Origin: an uncultured Lachnospiraceae bacterium
GTDB taxonomy: Bacteria; Bacillota; Clostridia; Lachnospirales; Lachnospiraceae
NCBI GenBank assembly: GCA_910578645.1
Contig: CAJTQI010000002.1
Location: 372,001 to 436,000, forward strand
Length of the DNA stretch: 64,000 nucleotides
Reading direction: 5' to 3'
Shown: one piece after another, positions 52,016 to 60,105 of the stretch
How positions within the stretch are numbered: the first letter of the stretch is position 1
Layout of the letters: the number at the start of each line of letters is the position of its first letter
Program-made: the position numbers and the translations under genes
Notes under the pieces: generated by a model
Databases searched by the model: none
What the model was told of the DNA's origin: nothing
Seen by the model: only the letters and a program-made list of their open reading frames with translations

Positions 52016-52665
52016 TTAAAATACTGATTGTAGACGATGAAAAACCGATTTGTGACCTGATAGAAATGAACCTGACGGCGGCGGGATATTCCTGTGTGAC
52101 GGTGCAGGACGGGCTGGCTGCGATTGATGCGGTGGAGTCCAATGAATTTGATTTGGTGCTTTTGGACATTATGCTGCCGGGGGCGGACGGCTATGATGTG
52201 ATGGAATATATCAAACCGTGCAAGGTGCCTGTTATTTTCATTTCTGCCAAGCATGAAGTAAGGGACAGGGTGAAAGGACTAAAACTTGGGGCGGACGATT
52301 ACCTGGTGAAACCTTTTGACGTGACAGAACTTCTGGCGCGGGTGGAGGCGGTACTGCGCAGGTATAACAAGGCGGACAAGAAGATTGTGGTGGGCGATGT
52401 GGAGATTGATACCGAGGCAAGGCGTGTCGCAAGGGCAGGAAACCCGGTGCCGCTTACCAGCAAGGAATTTGACCTTTTGATGCTTTTTGCGGAGAACAGG
52501 AATGTGGCGTTGTTTCGTGAAAACCTCTATGAAAGGGTTTGGGACGATGAATACTATGCCAACAGCCGGACGCTTGACTTGCATGTGCAAAGGCTCAGGA
52601 AGAAACTTGGGTGGGAGAAAAACCTTGTGGCGGTATATAAGGTGGGATACCGGTTGGAAATATAG
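52012..52665 (+). CDS. OmpR/PhoB-family response regulator
   Basis: A 217-residue regulator. The receiver has acidic residues in ILIVDDEKP, the phospho-acceptor D52 in LVLLDIMLPG, and the KP motif in YLVKPFDV near 100. The C-terminal winged helix shows PLTSKEFDLLMLF and SRTLDLHVQRLRKKL. ATG 52012 overlaps the preceding stop (ATGA), with GGAG upstream; the earlier in-frame ATG at 51991 is rejected. Partner kinase is encoded at 52783. Confidence 0.94.
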   Translation: MIKILIVDDEKPICDLIEMNLTAAGYSCVTVQDGLAAIDAVESNEFDLVLLDIMLPGADGYDVMEYIKPCKVPVIFISAKHEVRDRVKGLKLGADDYLVKPFDVTELLARVEAVLRRYNKADKKIVVGDVEIDTEARRVARAGNPVPLTSKEFDLLMLFAENRNVALFRENLYERVWDDEYYANSRTLDLHVQRLRKKLGWEKNLVAVYKVGYRLEI

Positions 52666-52782
52666 GTATTAAAATCAGTCCTAAAAACTGGGTCATGTTT
52701 AGGATATACAGGTAGATTTATAGAGTGAAACATAAGGTATGGCTTAAGATTTACGCTGCTATAGCGGCAGATTGGACAGGAC

Positions 52783-54201
52783 ATGAAATTTTCCGGAAAA
52801 CTCTTGTTGTGGACTACGATTATTATAGCGCTCACGCTTGGACTAAGCGGCTACTATTTTGTGAATTATGTATTCCGGACTTCTTTGCAGAGGGAAATCG
52901 GACAGGCGCTTGACGAAAACAGCATTTTGCGGTTTGCATTCGAGACGGCGGCGCTGAATGTGCCTGTGAAGTATAATCTTTTGCAGGACAGCTCGGTGGA
53001 GCAGATTGCCTCCAACCTGGAGACAGGAGGACAGGGAACAGGCCGTCTGCTTAGGATTTCCGACGAAGAGAAGCTGGTTCTCTATGCCAGTGACGGCTTT
53101 GAGACGGATGGTGCATTGCTTGACACTGTACAGGAGAATCAGTATTCTTATCGTGTCATCCGGTTGGGGGACAGATATTATATCCAGACAGGCAGCAGCG
53201 TCAACGCGCTTGGCAGGGTGCTGCACTTAGAGACGCTGCGGGATGTGTCACAGGTTTTTGCTGAGCGGGACATGGGATTTACGGTCTTTAGGCGGCTGAC
53301 AGCGCTTATGCTGCTTTTGGACATTGGGATTATGTATTTTATTGCCTCTAAGCTGACACAGCCCATTCGGTTGCTGATGCAGGCTACGAAGGAGATGGCG
53401 GCGGGAGATTACAGCTATCGTGCCAGAAAAGTCAGCAATGATGAGTTAGGACAGTTGACCCAGGATTTTAATCATATGTCGGAGGCTCTGGAACAAACTA
53501 TCGGGCAGTTGGAAGGGGAAGTACAGGCGCGGGAAGATTTTGTAGGCGCTTTTGCACATGAGCTGAAAACGCCGTTAACTTCTATTATCGGCTATGCGGA
53601 TATGCTGCGTTCCAGGAAATTAGATGAAGAAAAAAGTCTTCTGTCCGCCAACTATATCTATACGGAAGGCAAAAGGCTGGAGACTATGTCCCTGCGTCTT
53701 CTGGATATTATCGTGACGAAAAAAGAGGGAATACGGGCACAGAAAGTACAGGCAGAGGTTTTCTTTGAATATCTGCGCAGTATGTTTTTGCCCAATGGGG
53801 ATATGGAATTTGTGTTTTCCTACGACGAGGGGGTTATGTGGGCGGATGTGAGCCTGATACAGACAGTGCTTGTAAACCTGATTGACAATGCCTGCAAGGC
53901 TTCGGAGACAGGCGGCAGGATTGAGGTAAAGGGGTACGCCGGGCAGGCGGGATACCGGTTTACGGTCAGGGATTTTGGTATCGGGATTCCTGGGGAGGAA
54001 TTATCCAAGATTACACAGGCGTTCTATATGGTGGATAAGTCCAGGTCGCGCAGCAGGAACGGCGCAGGATTGGGGCTTGCGTTGTGCACGGAGATTCTGG
54101 CGCTTCATGGTAGCCAGTTGGAGATAGAGAGTATGCCCGGGGAAGGGACAACGGCAGGATTTATCTTACAGGAGGGCGAAGATGGAAGAGAGCATGGGTA
54201 G
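52783..54201 (+). CDS. Membrane sensor histidine kinase (HAMP, HisKA, HATPase)
   Basis: A 472-residue class I kinase. First membrane span at residues 5-27, an extracytoplasmic domain of about 135 residues with no recognised fold, a second span near 167-187, and a HAMP domain (SKLTQPIRLLMQATKEMAAG). The phospho-acceptor is H259 in FAHELKTPLTSIIGY. The ATPase motifs are NLIDNACKAS, DFGIGIPGEEL and GAGLGLALC. It follows the response regulator by 117 bases. The signal is unknown. The FG-GAP protein and the downstream membrane protein are candidate partners. Confidence 0.93.
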   Translation: MKFSGKLLLWTTIIIALTLGLSGYYFVNYVFRTSLQREIGQALDENSILRFAFETAALNVPVKYNLLQDSSVEQIASNLETGGQGTGRLLRISDEEKLVLYASDGFETDGALLDTVQENQYSYRVIRLGDRYYIQTGSSVNALGRVLHLETLRDVSQVFAERDMGFTVFRRLTALMLLLDIGIMYFIASKLTQPIRLLMQATKEMAAGDYSYRARKVSNDELGQLTQDFNHMSEALEQTIGQLEGEVQAREDFVGAFAHELKTPLTSIIGYADMLRSRKLDEEKSLLSANYIYTEGKRLETMSLRLLDIIVTKKEGIRAQKVQAEVFFEYLRSMFLPNGDMEFVFSYDEGVMWADVSLIQTVLVNLIDNACKASETGGRIEVKGYAGQAGYRFTVRDFGIGIPGEELSKITQAFYMVDKSRSRSRNGAGLGLALCTEILALHGSQLEIESMPGEGTTAGFILQEGEDGREHG

Positions 54202-54240
54202 AATTTCTAAATTCGCAAAGCGTACGGAGGGAGGTGCGGC

Positions 54241-55065
54241 ATGAAGAAATCGTTTCTTAGCGGGGCGCTTCTTGTCCTGACGGTTTTGGTCGTTGTCCTG
54301 TCCATATGGGGACCAAAAGCTCTTGCACTGTACAAGGACAAGGATGTGTTAAACCAAATCATGACGCGGGAGGAAGAGACAGGCGGGGAAGGATACCGCT
54401 ATAAGCTGAGTGCCAATGAGAAACTTTACATCTTGTCACAGTGCTTAAATGCCCAGGCTGCGCCGGGGACGGAACAGAGCATGAAGACTAAGGAGACGGG
54501 CAATTCTTACCAGGAACTGACAGGGACTTATGCTTTTGTGTTGAGCCACAACGAGCCTTCCGGAGAAGAGATTACCGGAGAAGAAATCTATGAGACAGCC
54601 AATGAAGGGATTGCAGAGTTAAAGGAGCTTGGCATTTTGCCGGAAACGATGAAAGAGGTGGAGGCCGGCTCCTATGAGGCCGCCTTGTACTCCGCCATTG
54701 ATGTGCCTGAGCCGAGAAATAATGTGGCAGTCTGGAAGCTGAGCCTGCTTGGCAGCCTTCAGAACGCCAATAAGGAAAACAGATTGATTGACGCCTATAT
54801 TGACGCGGATGACGGGAAAATCTATGAGTTCTATGTGCGCTCCCAGTTGGAATGGGAGGAGATTGACGCGGATATGCTCATAGAAAAATGGAGTTCCTAT
54901 ATGGGGTTGACAGAGCCGGAAGAGTATGAGACGGATAACCCTTTGTTGGAAACGACGCCTTACTATAAGAAGTATGTTTTTTCAAATACCGGCGGTGGCC
55001 GCACGGTGGTCACAGTAGGTTTTTACGACGGAATCAACGAACTTTTTCTCAAGATTTCCAAATGA
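54241..55065 (+). CDS. Membrane-anchored extracytoplasmic protein of unknown function
   Basis: A 274-residue protein with an N-terminal signal anchor (hydrophobic SGALLVLTVLVVVLSIW) and a soluble, acidic remainder. Beta-strand-rich segments near WKLSLLGSLQNANKENRLID and RTVVTVGFYDGINELFLK recall small sensor-associated lipoprotein-like domains, but I do not recognise a family. GGAGGGAGGTG precedes the ATG, 39 bases after the kinase stop, so it belongs to the same operon. An accessory role to the kinase is an inference. Confidence 0.72.
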   Translation: MKKSFLSGALLVLTVLVVVLSIWGPKALALYKDKDVLNQIMTREEETGGEGYRYKLSANEKLYILSQCLNAQAAPGTEQSMKTKETGNSYQELTGTYAFVLSHNEPSGEEITGEEIYETANEGIAELKELGILPETMKEVEAGSYEAALYSAIDVPEPRNNVAVWKLSLLGSLQNANKENRLIDAYIDADDGKIYEFYVRSQLEWEEIDADMLIEKWSSYMGLTEPEEYETDNPLLETTPYYKKYVFSNTGGGRTVVTVGFYDGINELFLKISK

Positions 55066-55171
55066 TGCAACTATGATGCAAAAATGATGTAACTATGTTA
55101 CAAAAACGATGAAACTTTGATGCACCTTTCCTGTAAGCTTAAGACAAATACAAGAGAGGGGCATCATTTTT

Positions 55172-56593
55172 ATGTACGGAAGAACAAGACGGGAATACAG
55201 GTCGCAGAGAAGAAGAGAAGAGTTAAAAGGATACATGGGGACGCTGTTGTGGATTGTGACGGTTATCTGCATCCTGATTGTAGCCGTCACCATGGCGGTG
55301 CAGACGAAGGCATCCAAGGTGATTGCAGCGGAAGCCGTGACAGTGGAAGATGCCGTCCTGTTTGATGAGAAGAATGTATTGGACGTGGCCCAGGCGGTGA
55401 CTTCGGGCCGTGAGCTGATTTCCACGGCAGCCAAGGAGCGGGCGAAAATGGAAGAAGAGCGGGTGATAGTGATTGACCCTGGGCATGGCGGCGCTGACGG
55501 CGGGTGTGTGTTTGGCGATATTGTAGAAAAGGATATCAACAGGCAGATTGCTTACCGGGTGGTGCAGAAATTGCGGCAGAAGGGATATAAAGTTGAACTT
55601 GCCAGGAAAGGTGATGAGTTTGTAGATAAGATTGACAGGGTGGAGGCGGCCAACAGACAGAACGCGAAACTCTATGTCAGTATACACCAAAATTCCTGTG
55701 AGGTAAAAAGTGTATCGGGAATCGAGACATGGTACGATGAGAATGACGGGACGAGGAATAGCAGACGTCTGGCGCAGTTAGTCCAACAAGAGACCGTGAA
55801 GGCGACCGGGGCGGTGGGAAGAGAATTGGTATCGGACCCTGAGCTTTGTGTGACCAGTAAGAGTAATATGCCTGCTTGTCTGATTGAGACTGGTTTCCTT
55901 TCTAATAGGAAAGAACGGGAAAAACTTGCCACGGAGGAGTACAGGGAGCAGATTGCGGAAGGGATTGCCAAAGGCATCGAGCTCTATCTGAATCCAAAGA
56001 CGATGTACCTGACTTTTGATGACGGTCCCTCTGAGGAATATACGGATATGGTACTGGATGTGTTGGCAGAAAGGAATATCAAGGCCACTTTCTTCGTGAT
56101 TGGCGAATATGTGCGCAAGTATCCCGAGACGGCCAGAAGAATCGTGGAAGAAGGGCATACCATTGGCATACACTGTGATGTACATGATTACGACAAATTA
56201 TATGCCAGTGTGGACAGCTACCTTGAGGATTTTTGGAAGGCTTATGACACGGTCTATGAGGTGACGGGCGTAAAGGCACAGTTTTTTCGGTTTCCGGGCG
56301 GCAGCGTAAATGCATTTAATAAGGGGGTGTACAAGGATATCATCGCCAAGATGGAGTCACAGGGGTTCGTGTATTATGACTGGAACGCCAGTTTGGAAGA
56401 TGCGGTGAAACATGTTACACCACAGGAACTGATTCAGAATGCGGTAGAGACGGCGGGAGACAGGCAGCAGGTGGTGATGCTTGCCCATGACAGAGTGGAC
56501 AGCACGGCCTATACACTGGGGGATTTGTTGGATGCGATGCCGGAGTACAGGATAGAGCCGCTTACGGTAGAGACGGAGCCGGTGCAGTTTTAA
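55172..56593 (+). CDS. Fused N-acetylmuramoyl-L-alanine amidase and polysaccharide deacetylase
   Basis: A 473-residue envelope enzyme. A basic N-terminus and one membrane span (about residues 22-45) anchor it. Residues 95-275 are Amidase_3: VIDPGHGGADGG, ISIHQN-like VSIHQNSCEV, and a C-terminal LIETGFLSN. Residues 280-465 are a NodB deacetylase: YLTFDDGP, the metal motif GIHCDVHDY, and RFPGGS. It could both cleave peptide side chains from MurNAc and deacetylate glycan, the two steps needed for muramic-lactam formation in spore cortex, although that reaction is unproven here. No terminator precedes it, so it may share the upstream operon. Confidence 0.9.
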   Translation: MYGRTRREYRSQRRREELKGYMGTLLWIVTVICILIVAVTMAVQTKASKVIAAEAVTVEDAVLFDEKNVLDVAQAVTSGRELISTAAKERAKMEEERVIVIDPGHGGADGGCVFGDIVEKDINRQIAYRVVQKLRQKGYKVELARKGDEFVDKIDRVEAANRQNAKLYVSIHQNSCEVKSVSGIETWYDENDGTRNSRRLAQLVQQETVKATGAVGRELVSDPELCVTSKSNMPACLIETGFLSNRKEREKLATEEYREQIAEGIAKGIELYLNPKTMYLTFDDGPSEEYTDMVLDVLAERNIKATFFVIGEYVRKYPETARRIVEEGHTIGIHCDVHDYDKLYASVDSYLEDFWKAYDTVYEVTGVKAQFFRFPGGSVNAFNKGVYKDIIAKMESQGFVYYDWNASLEDAVKHVTPQELIQNAVETAGDRQQVVMLAHDRVDSTAYTLGDLLDAMPEYRIEPLTVETEPVQF

Positions 56594-56693
56594 GTATGGA
56601 TTAGGGCGCCATAGACGGCTTGGCTATTTATGATGGAGAGCAGGATTTGGCGGAGTGGTATTTGGCGCAGAAGGTGAAAGAGGGGGAAGATGC

Positions 56694-57683
56694 ATGGGAG
56701 AACAGACACAGGAGGGCAGGATTGTACAATATCCGGGGCAGCAGGAGGAGAACGGTACGGGGAAGAAAACAGCGTTTATAGTTATTGCATGCCTGGTTCT
56801 TATATCGGCGGCAGCAGTGGGAGCTGTTATTTATGCCAAACGGCCGTCCCGGGGATATCAGGATTATAAGGTGCAGATGCAGCAATATTTTTCGGAATAT
56901 ACGGACCGGTATGAGTATTCGGAAGTTGTGACGGTTACATATCCGCAGATTGAGGGGATAGAAGAAGAGCGGCAGAATAGGATAAATCAGATGATGTATG
57001 ATACCGCCATGGACAGGACGAATTACTGGCATCTGGAGCCGGACGATTATGTGAGCGGGATTCAGCAAGAATATTCTATTTTCAGCAGCGACGCATCCTG
57101 CGAGGTAAGTTATCACAGTCAGTATCTTCTAAGCCTGAATTATGAGGAGACTTATGCGCCCGTCAACCCGGTATTCTATGTCAGTATAACAAAACGTGGG
57201 CTGAATGTCGATTTGATGACGGGGGAACAATACGGATTAGGTGATATTGTACGCATTGACGATGCGTTTATCAAATTTTGGACAGACAAGGCAAATAAGG
57301 AATATGACGATTTTTTCGGGGACAGTGAGGAAGACAGGGAGATTTTGCTTTCATGGTTTTTGGGTGGAGACGAGGAGTGGAACGAGTACTATGAATTTCA
57401 TCCCTATTTCTATGTGCAGGAAGGCAAAGACTTCATGATGGGAATCGCCATTGACCCGAAATATGTCAGTAATGCAAGGCCGCCTCAGGAAGACGCTTAT
57501 GAGATAGTCTGTAGTGCAAAGGAACTTGAGAAGTTTAAGACAGAGTCGGATTTTTGGGAAAAGTATGATTTGTCCGAGGATGCGGGGGAGATTGTGGAAT
57601 GTGGAGAAATGCAGGAGAATATATGGTTGGAAGACTTGTCAGGAGCAGGGGATTACTGGGAGCGGATAGAAGGATTATATTAG
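56694..57683 (+). CDS. Single-pass membrane protein with a DUF3298-like extracytoplasmic domain
   Basis: A 329-residue protein. A short cytoplasmic part (to residue 25) precedes one membrane span (TAFIVIACLVLISAAAVGAV). The soluble domain resembles DUF3298/RsiV-type domains: VTVTYPQIEGI, then SVSYHSQYLLSLNYEE-like strands and NVDLMTGEQYGLGDIV. RsiV is an anti-sigma factor that binds lysozyme, but no anti-sigma segment is visible here. ATG 56694 is chosen with AGGGGGA upstream. It overlaps the next coding start by 61 bases. Confidence 0.65.
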   Translation: MGEQTQEGRIVQYPGQQEENGTGKKTAFIVIACLVLISAAAVGAVIYAKRPSRGYQDYKVQMQQYFSEYTDRYEYSEVVTVTYPQIEGIEEERQNRINQMMYDTAMDRTNYWHLEPDDYVSGIQQEYSIFSSDASCEVSYHSQYLLSLNYEETYAPVNPVFYVSITKRGLNVDLMTGEQYGLGDIVRIDDAFIKFWTDKANKEYDDFFGDSEEDREILLSWFLGGDEEWNEYYEFHPYFYVQEGKDFMMGIAIDPKYVSNARPPQEDAYEIVCSAKELEKFKTESDFWEKYDLSEDAGEIVECGEMQENIWLEDLSGAGDYWERIEGLY

Positions 57684-58675
57684 CTGTTGTGTTGGAAATT
57701 GTCCTTCTGCAGACGGTGGCGTTTTGTCCCATGACCGTGCAGGCGGCAGACACAGGAGCTGTCTGTTACTGGATTGACGCAGGGGAAGAGGAGAACTATA
57801 TAGAACTGACACAGACAGGCAGCGAGTATGAAGTCTGTGAGGGCGACTGCCTGTGGAGTATTGCTAAGCAGATATGGGGTGATGGCAGCCTGTACGGGAA
57901 TTTGGTGACTTGCAATAAAGAGAGTGTCAGGGAAGCAGACCTGATTTATCCGGGTATGAAGCTTGAGACAGAGAGAAAGGCTTATATCCGCAGGCCGGGA
58001 AACGGCAGGGACAATTCTTTCTGGGGATTTCGGGGATATCAGTTTGCGACACCTGCAAGGAGTACGGTGGGAGTCGGGAAATTTGGAGAGTATGGAAGTA
58101 ATTTCTGCATGTCCGGAGACGGTGTTATCGCATGTCTTGTCCAGGACAGACGTAAGGAAACGGAGCGGACGGTATCGGATTGGCCGGCCTGCATGGAGCA
58201 GATAAAAACGCATGTGCAGGAGAATTACAAAGGAGCGGTTTCAGGCCTGTCCTTTGAGCATTACCGGACACAAAAGGAAGAAGAAATTTATCTTTATGCC
58301 TATGAGTATAAGATTGATTTGACGGAATATGGGTATGACGGCGTACTGTCGGCCAACGTGTGCGTAGGCATGAAACTGACGCAACACTTACAGGCGCAGT
58401 TTATCGGCTTTCGTGTTGACGATAAGATGGATGACGTGGTGCGGTATGTGACGGCCAGCGTCGAGGAAATGGAGATTGAGGATTGGGATTTCTCGGTGGA
58501 AGATTCCAACATGGACATCTGGCCTTGGGCGGAATGGGAGTTGGAGGGCATGTACAATGCTTTTGCATGGGTGGAAGGGTGCTTACGGCATATGGTGAAA
58601 GAAGTTCTGGACACGGAGAAGGAGGAAGAAGAGACTATCACTTCCAGGTATCCTAAGGAATACACGGCATATTGA
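57623..58675 (+). CDS. LysM-domain exported protein
   Basis: A 350-residue protein with an N-terminal hydrophobic signal (RIILAVVLEIVLLQTVAF), then a LysM-like domain (YEVCEGDCLWSIAKQIWG, with LIYPGMKLE at its end) at about residues 65-110, and a C-terminal region of about 200 residues with no recognised fold. It probably binds peptidoglycan. The ATG at 57623 has CAGGAG upstream and lies inside the preceding gene, so translation is probably coupled. Two cysteines inside the LysM are unusual and could form a disulfide. Confidence 0.72.
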   Translation: MVGRLVRSRGLLGADRRIILAVVLEIVLLQTVAFCPMTVQAADTGAVCYWIDAGEEENYIELTQTGSEYEVCEGDCLWSIAKQIWGDGSLYGNLVTCNKESVREADLIYPGMKLETERKAYIRRPGNGRDNSFWGFRGYQFATPARSTVGVGKFGEYGSNFCMSGDGVIACLVQDRRKETERTVSDWPACMEQIKTHVQENYKGAVSGLSFEHYRTQKEEEIYLYAYEYKIDLTEYGYDGVLSANVCVGMKLTQHLQAQFIGFRVDDKMDDVVRYVTASVEEMEIEDWDFSVEDSNMDIWPWAEWELEGMYNAFAWVEGCLRHMVKEVLDTEKEEEETITSRYPKEYTAY

Positions 58676-58710
58676 ATGATTTGCGCAGTCCGGACAGTGA
58701 TATTTTGTGC

Positions 58711-58739
58711 TTGCAATCCCGGCTTGCATATGTTACATT
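58711..58739 (+). promoter_or_regulatory. Candidate promoter of the NiCo riboswitch transcript
   Basis: TTGCAA (58711-58716) and TACATT (58734-58739) are separated by 17 bases. A transcript would start near 58746 and include the riboswitch. The -10 match is only four of six. Confidence 0.45.
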
Positions 58740-58790
58740 AAGAAAAACAATTTGCACTGCAAGTTCTGGGGCGGTATACCCCAATCTAAC

Positions 58791-58909
58791 ACAGTACAAA
58801 CTGAGCAGGCCGGGGCATACACAAGCCCGGGAGCCGGGTCGCCGTGGCGGCAGCGGATTATGACATCTGCGGGACAGTAGTTACGATTACTGCATACGTG
58901 GGTGTTTTT
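58791..58909 (+). promoter_or_regulatory. NiCo (czcD) riboswitch
   Basis: The conserved core CTGAGCAGG (58801-58809) is followed by hairpin P2 (GGGC 58813-58816 with GCCC 58825-58828), AGCCGGG, hairpin P3 (GCCG 58841-58844 with CGGC 58848-58851), hairpin P4 (GCGGAT 58853-58858 with ATCTGC 58865-58870) and GGGACAG (58871-58877). Order and sequence match the Ni2+/Co2+-sensing class described for czcD leaders, from memory. A T5 run (58905-58909) after CAGTA/TACTG sequences is a likely expression platform. It lies upstream of a CDF exporter, as expected. Confidence 0.9.
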
Positions 58910-59011
58910 CTTTGGACAGGAAATTCTTTCCCGTCTTATTCCCACAAGAGAAAATGAAGTTAATATATTTTGCAGTGTACGGTTATCATAAGGGAAAAGG
59001 ATAGTAAGTCT

Positions 59012-59959
59012 ATGGGAAAAAGAGAGAATATCCGGCAGGTTCAGGATGGGCGGGAGGACGGCATAAAGGCGAAAAGACAGACGGCGGAAGATTACGAAAA
59101 AGCAGCTATGAAAGTTTCCGAGGTGAGTATTGGGGCGAACTTTGTCCTCACTGCTTTAAAGCTGCTTGCAGGTATTGTTGCCCATTCGGGAGCCATGATT
59201 TCGGATGCAATCCATTCCGCCTCCGATGTGTTCAGCACGGTGGTGGTTATGGTGGGCATTAAGTTGTCCGGTAAGGCTTCGGATAAGGACCATCCTTACG
59301 GGCACGAACGGATGGAGTGCGTTGCGGCGATTGTGTTGGCGACAATACTGGCCGCCACGGGTATCGGCATAGGCTATTCGGCGGTGGGCAAGATTGCGGG
59401 CGGCAATTATGAGCAGCTTGCCGTGCCGGGTGTGTTGGCGCTTGCAGCGGCGATTATATCTATCGTGGTGAAGGAGGGGATGTACCAGTATACGAAGGTA
59501 TACGCCAGGAAATTAGACTCCGGTGCGCTTATGGCGGATGCCTGGCACCATCGTTCCGACGCCCTTTCTTCCGTAGGCGCATTGATTGGTATTGCGGGGG
59601 CGAGGATGGGCTTCCCGTTCCTGGACCCGGCGGCCAGCGTGGTAATCTGCTTTTTTATCGAGAAGGCCGCCTATGAGATTTTTATGGACGCGATAGATAA
59701 GATGGTGGATAAGGCGTGCGGCGACGAGGTGGAAACGGAACTTAGAGAGCGGGCGCTTGCCCAGGAGGGGGTGCTCGGCGTAGATTTGCTGCAGACGCGC
59801 GTTTTCGGCAATAAAATCTATGTGGATATTGAAATCAGGGTGGACGGCAGCAAGACGCTTAGGGAATCCCACGGCGTGGCGGAACATGTCCACGATGCCA
59901 TCGAGCAGAATTGTCCGAAAGTGAAACATATTATGGTGCATGTAAACCCTGCGGATTAG
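59012..59959 (+). CDS. Cation diffusion facilitator (CzcD/MamB-like metal exporter)
   Basis: A 315-residue CDF transporter exporting a divalent metal. Six membrane segments are visible. Metal-site residues occur in AMISDAIHSASDVFST near residue 64 and MADAWHHRSDALSSV near 173. A C-terminal cytoplasmic domain (from about 225) ends with KVKHIMVHVNPAD. ATG 59012 has AAAAGG upstream; the in-frame TTG at 58970 is rejected. The NiCo riboswitch upstream makes cobalt or nickel the likely cargo, with induction when the metals are in excess. Confidence 0.9.
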   Translation: MGKRENIRQVQDGREDGIKAKRQTAEDYEKAAMKVSEVSIGANFVLTALKLLAGIVAHSGAMISDAIHSASDVFSTVVVMVGIKLSGKASDKDHPYGHERMECVAAIVLATILAATGIGIGYSAVGKIAGGNYEQLAVPGVLALAAAIISIVVKEGMYQYTKVYARKLDSGALMADAWHHRSDALSSVGALIGIAGARMGFPFLDPAASVVICFFIEKAAYEIFMDAIDKMVDKACGDEVETELRERALAQEGVLGVDLLQTRVFGNKIYVDIEIRVDGSKTLRESHGVAEHVHDAIEQNCPKVKHIMVHVNPAD

Positions 59960-59982
59960 AGGAAAGGCATTGCAGGATTATC

Positions 59983-60011
59983 TTGCCAATTAATTTTTTT
60001 CACTATATAAT
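59983..60011 (+). promoter_or_regulatory. Promoter of the GH-A-like secreted protein gene
   Basis: TTGCCA (59983-59988) and a perfect TATAAT (60006-60011) are separated by 17 bases. Transcription would begin near 60018, which places the coding start at or after 60106 and excludes the upstream reading-frame extension from 59911. Confidence 0.75.
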
Positions 60012-60105
60012 AAAATACAGGAATGTATTTCCGCAATATTTTGCGCCTGATTTTGTGAGAACGGCAATATGCCGGCAACCGGGCACAAGGGGTAATGTTA
60101 TTTTT

